Below, piece by piece: positions 4,661-5,047 of a stretch of 5,047 nucleotides of DNA (within the stretch, counting starts at the first letter, position 1; every line of letters begins with the position of its first letter). Source of the stretch: Acidiferrobacter sp. (GTDB lineage: Bacteria > Pseudomonadota > Gammaproteobacteria > Arenicellales > UBA868); contig NZKZ01000043.1 of the NCBI GenBank assembly GCA_002694065.1, forward strand, positions 1 through 5,047. The letters are read 5' to 3'. The position numbers were made by a program, and so were the translations under genes. The notes under the pieces are model-generated. The model was not told where the DNA came from. It saw only the letters and a list, made by a program, of their open reading frames with translations, and searched no databases.

Positions 4661-5047
4661 ATCGGGTGTACCTTCTCTCCGGCGGCATTGATTCGGCGCT
4701 GGTCCTTGCCGAAGCGGATCGCGACCGGATGCGGCATAATTTCGAGGACTCGTTGGCGCTAACGTTCGATTACGGCCAACCGCACGTTGCGGAGATTCAC
4801 GCGGCAGAACAGATAGCCTCACATTTCGGGGTGCCTTGGCGGTGCGTCGATTTGCGGGACGCCTTCGCTATCGCTCCTTCGGGCTTGTTGGTTGGGGACG
4901 ATCAGACCGCGTCCGGTTCGGTGGTGAGCTTGCGGAATGGGATTTTTCTTTCCGTCGCTGCCTCTCTCGGCCCGCGTGAGATTTTTATCGGGTCGAACAA
5001 GGGGGACTGGGAGTACTACCCCGATTGCCGCCCCGAGTTTTTGGGCG
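4657..5047 (+). CDS. queC: 7-cyano-7-deazaguanine synthase QueC, 3' end outside window
   Basis: QueC turns the QueE product into 7-cyano-7-deazaguanine (preQ0), using ATP and ammonia. The first 130 residues are present of a protein that is usually about 220-240 aa. Visible motifs: the ATP-pyrophosphatase PP-loop SGGIDS (8-13), LTFDYGQPH (35-43), the RNGIFLSVAA helix (93-102), and IGSNKGD...YPDCRPEF (111-128), the substrate and nucleotide-pocket signature. The C-terminal zinc-binding cysteine cluster would lie beyond the edge and cannot be checked. ATG 4657 overlaps the queE stop (ATGA), a sign of translational coupling; only a weak GGGG precedes it. The gene is intact as far as seen. A RN preceded by VVSL in place of the common VPGR is a small departure from cellular enzymes, compatible with a phage lineage. 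Confidence 0.93.
   Translation, partial: MNRVYLLSGGIDSALVLAEADRDRMRHNFEDSLALTFDYGQPHVAEIHAAEQIASHFGVPWRCVDLRDAFAIAPSGLLVGDDQTASGSVVSLRNGIFLSVAASLGPREIFIGSNKGDWEYYPDCRPEFLG

Overview
This window looks like part of a temperate phage or phage-like integrating element from a GC-rich bacterium. The host cannot be named from the sequence. Evidence for the element: a tyrosine recombinase gene preceded by a small winged-HTH (excisionase-like) gene, a 46-bp copy of the 3' part of a tRNA-Ala(GGC) gene just after the integrase, repeated short motifs on both sides of that copy, and a tightly packed operon of short unrecognised genes ending in queE and queC. The D-arm and 5' half of the tRNA are absent, so this is an attachment core and not a working tRNA gene. 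Arm-like repeats lie on both sides of the core, which suggests an intact attP (phage or excised circular form) and not an attL or attR junction. That last step is inference.

Layout. 1-499 (+): an unrecognised protein with a GAF-like C-terminal part, possibly starting before the window. 501-704 (-): a small ribbon-helix-helix protein, convergent with it. 705-856: divergent regulatory region with a perfect 7+3+7 palindrome, a consensus -35 hexamer and a helically phased GCAA array. 857-1129 (+): winged-HTH protein. 1119-2195 (+): tyrosine integrase, overlapping it by 11 bp. 2160-2388: attP region, with GTCAGA pairs left and right, the tRNA-Ala 3' core at 2209-2254, and ten GCAA tetramers between 2265 and 2358. 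2192-2554 (+): ORF running through the attachment core, whose only convincing part is a C-terminal zinc ribbon. 2599 to the end (+): a five-gene run with overlaps or 1-nt gaps, comprising three unrecognised proteins, queE (7-carboxy-7-deazaguanine synthase) and queC (7-cyano-7-deazaguanine synthase, cut by the window end).

How it may work together. The HTH protein and the integrase would control integration and excision at the host tRNA-Ala gene. A composite site, AGCAAT-N4/5-TGCAAG-N4-TGCAAC, occurs both in the leader of the HTH gene and in the right arm of attP, so one protein may bind both and link int expression to recombination direction. QueE and QueC perform consecutive steps leading to preQ0. 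In a phage this suggests either 7-deazaguanine modification of phage DNA or help to host queuosine synthesis. The transferase that would decide between these is not in the window.
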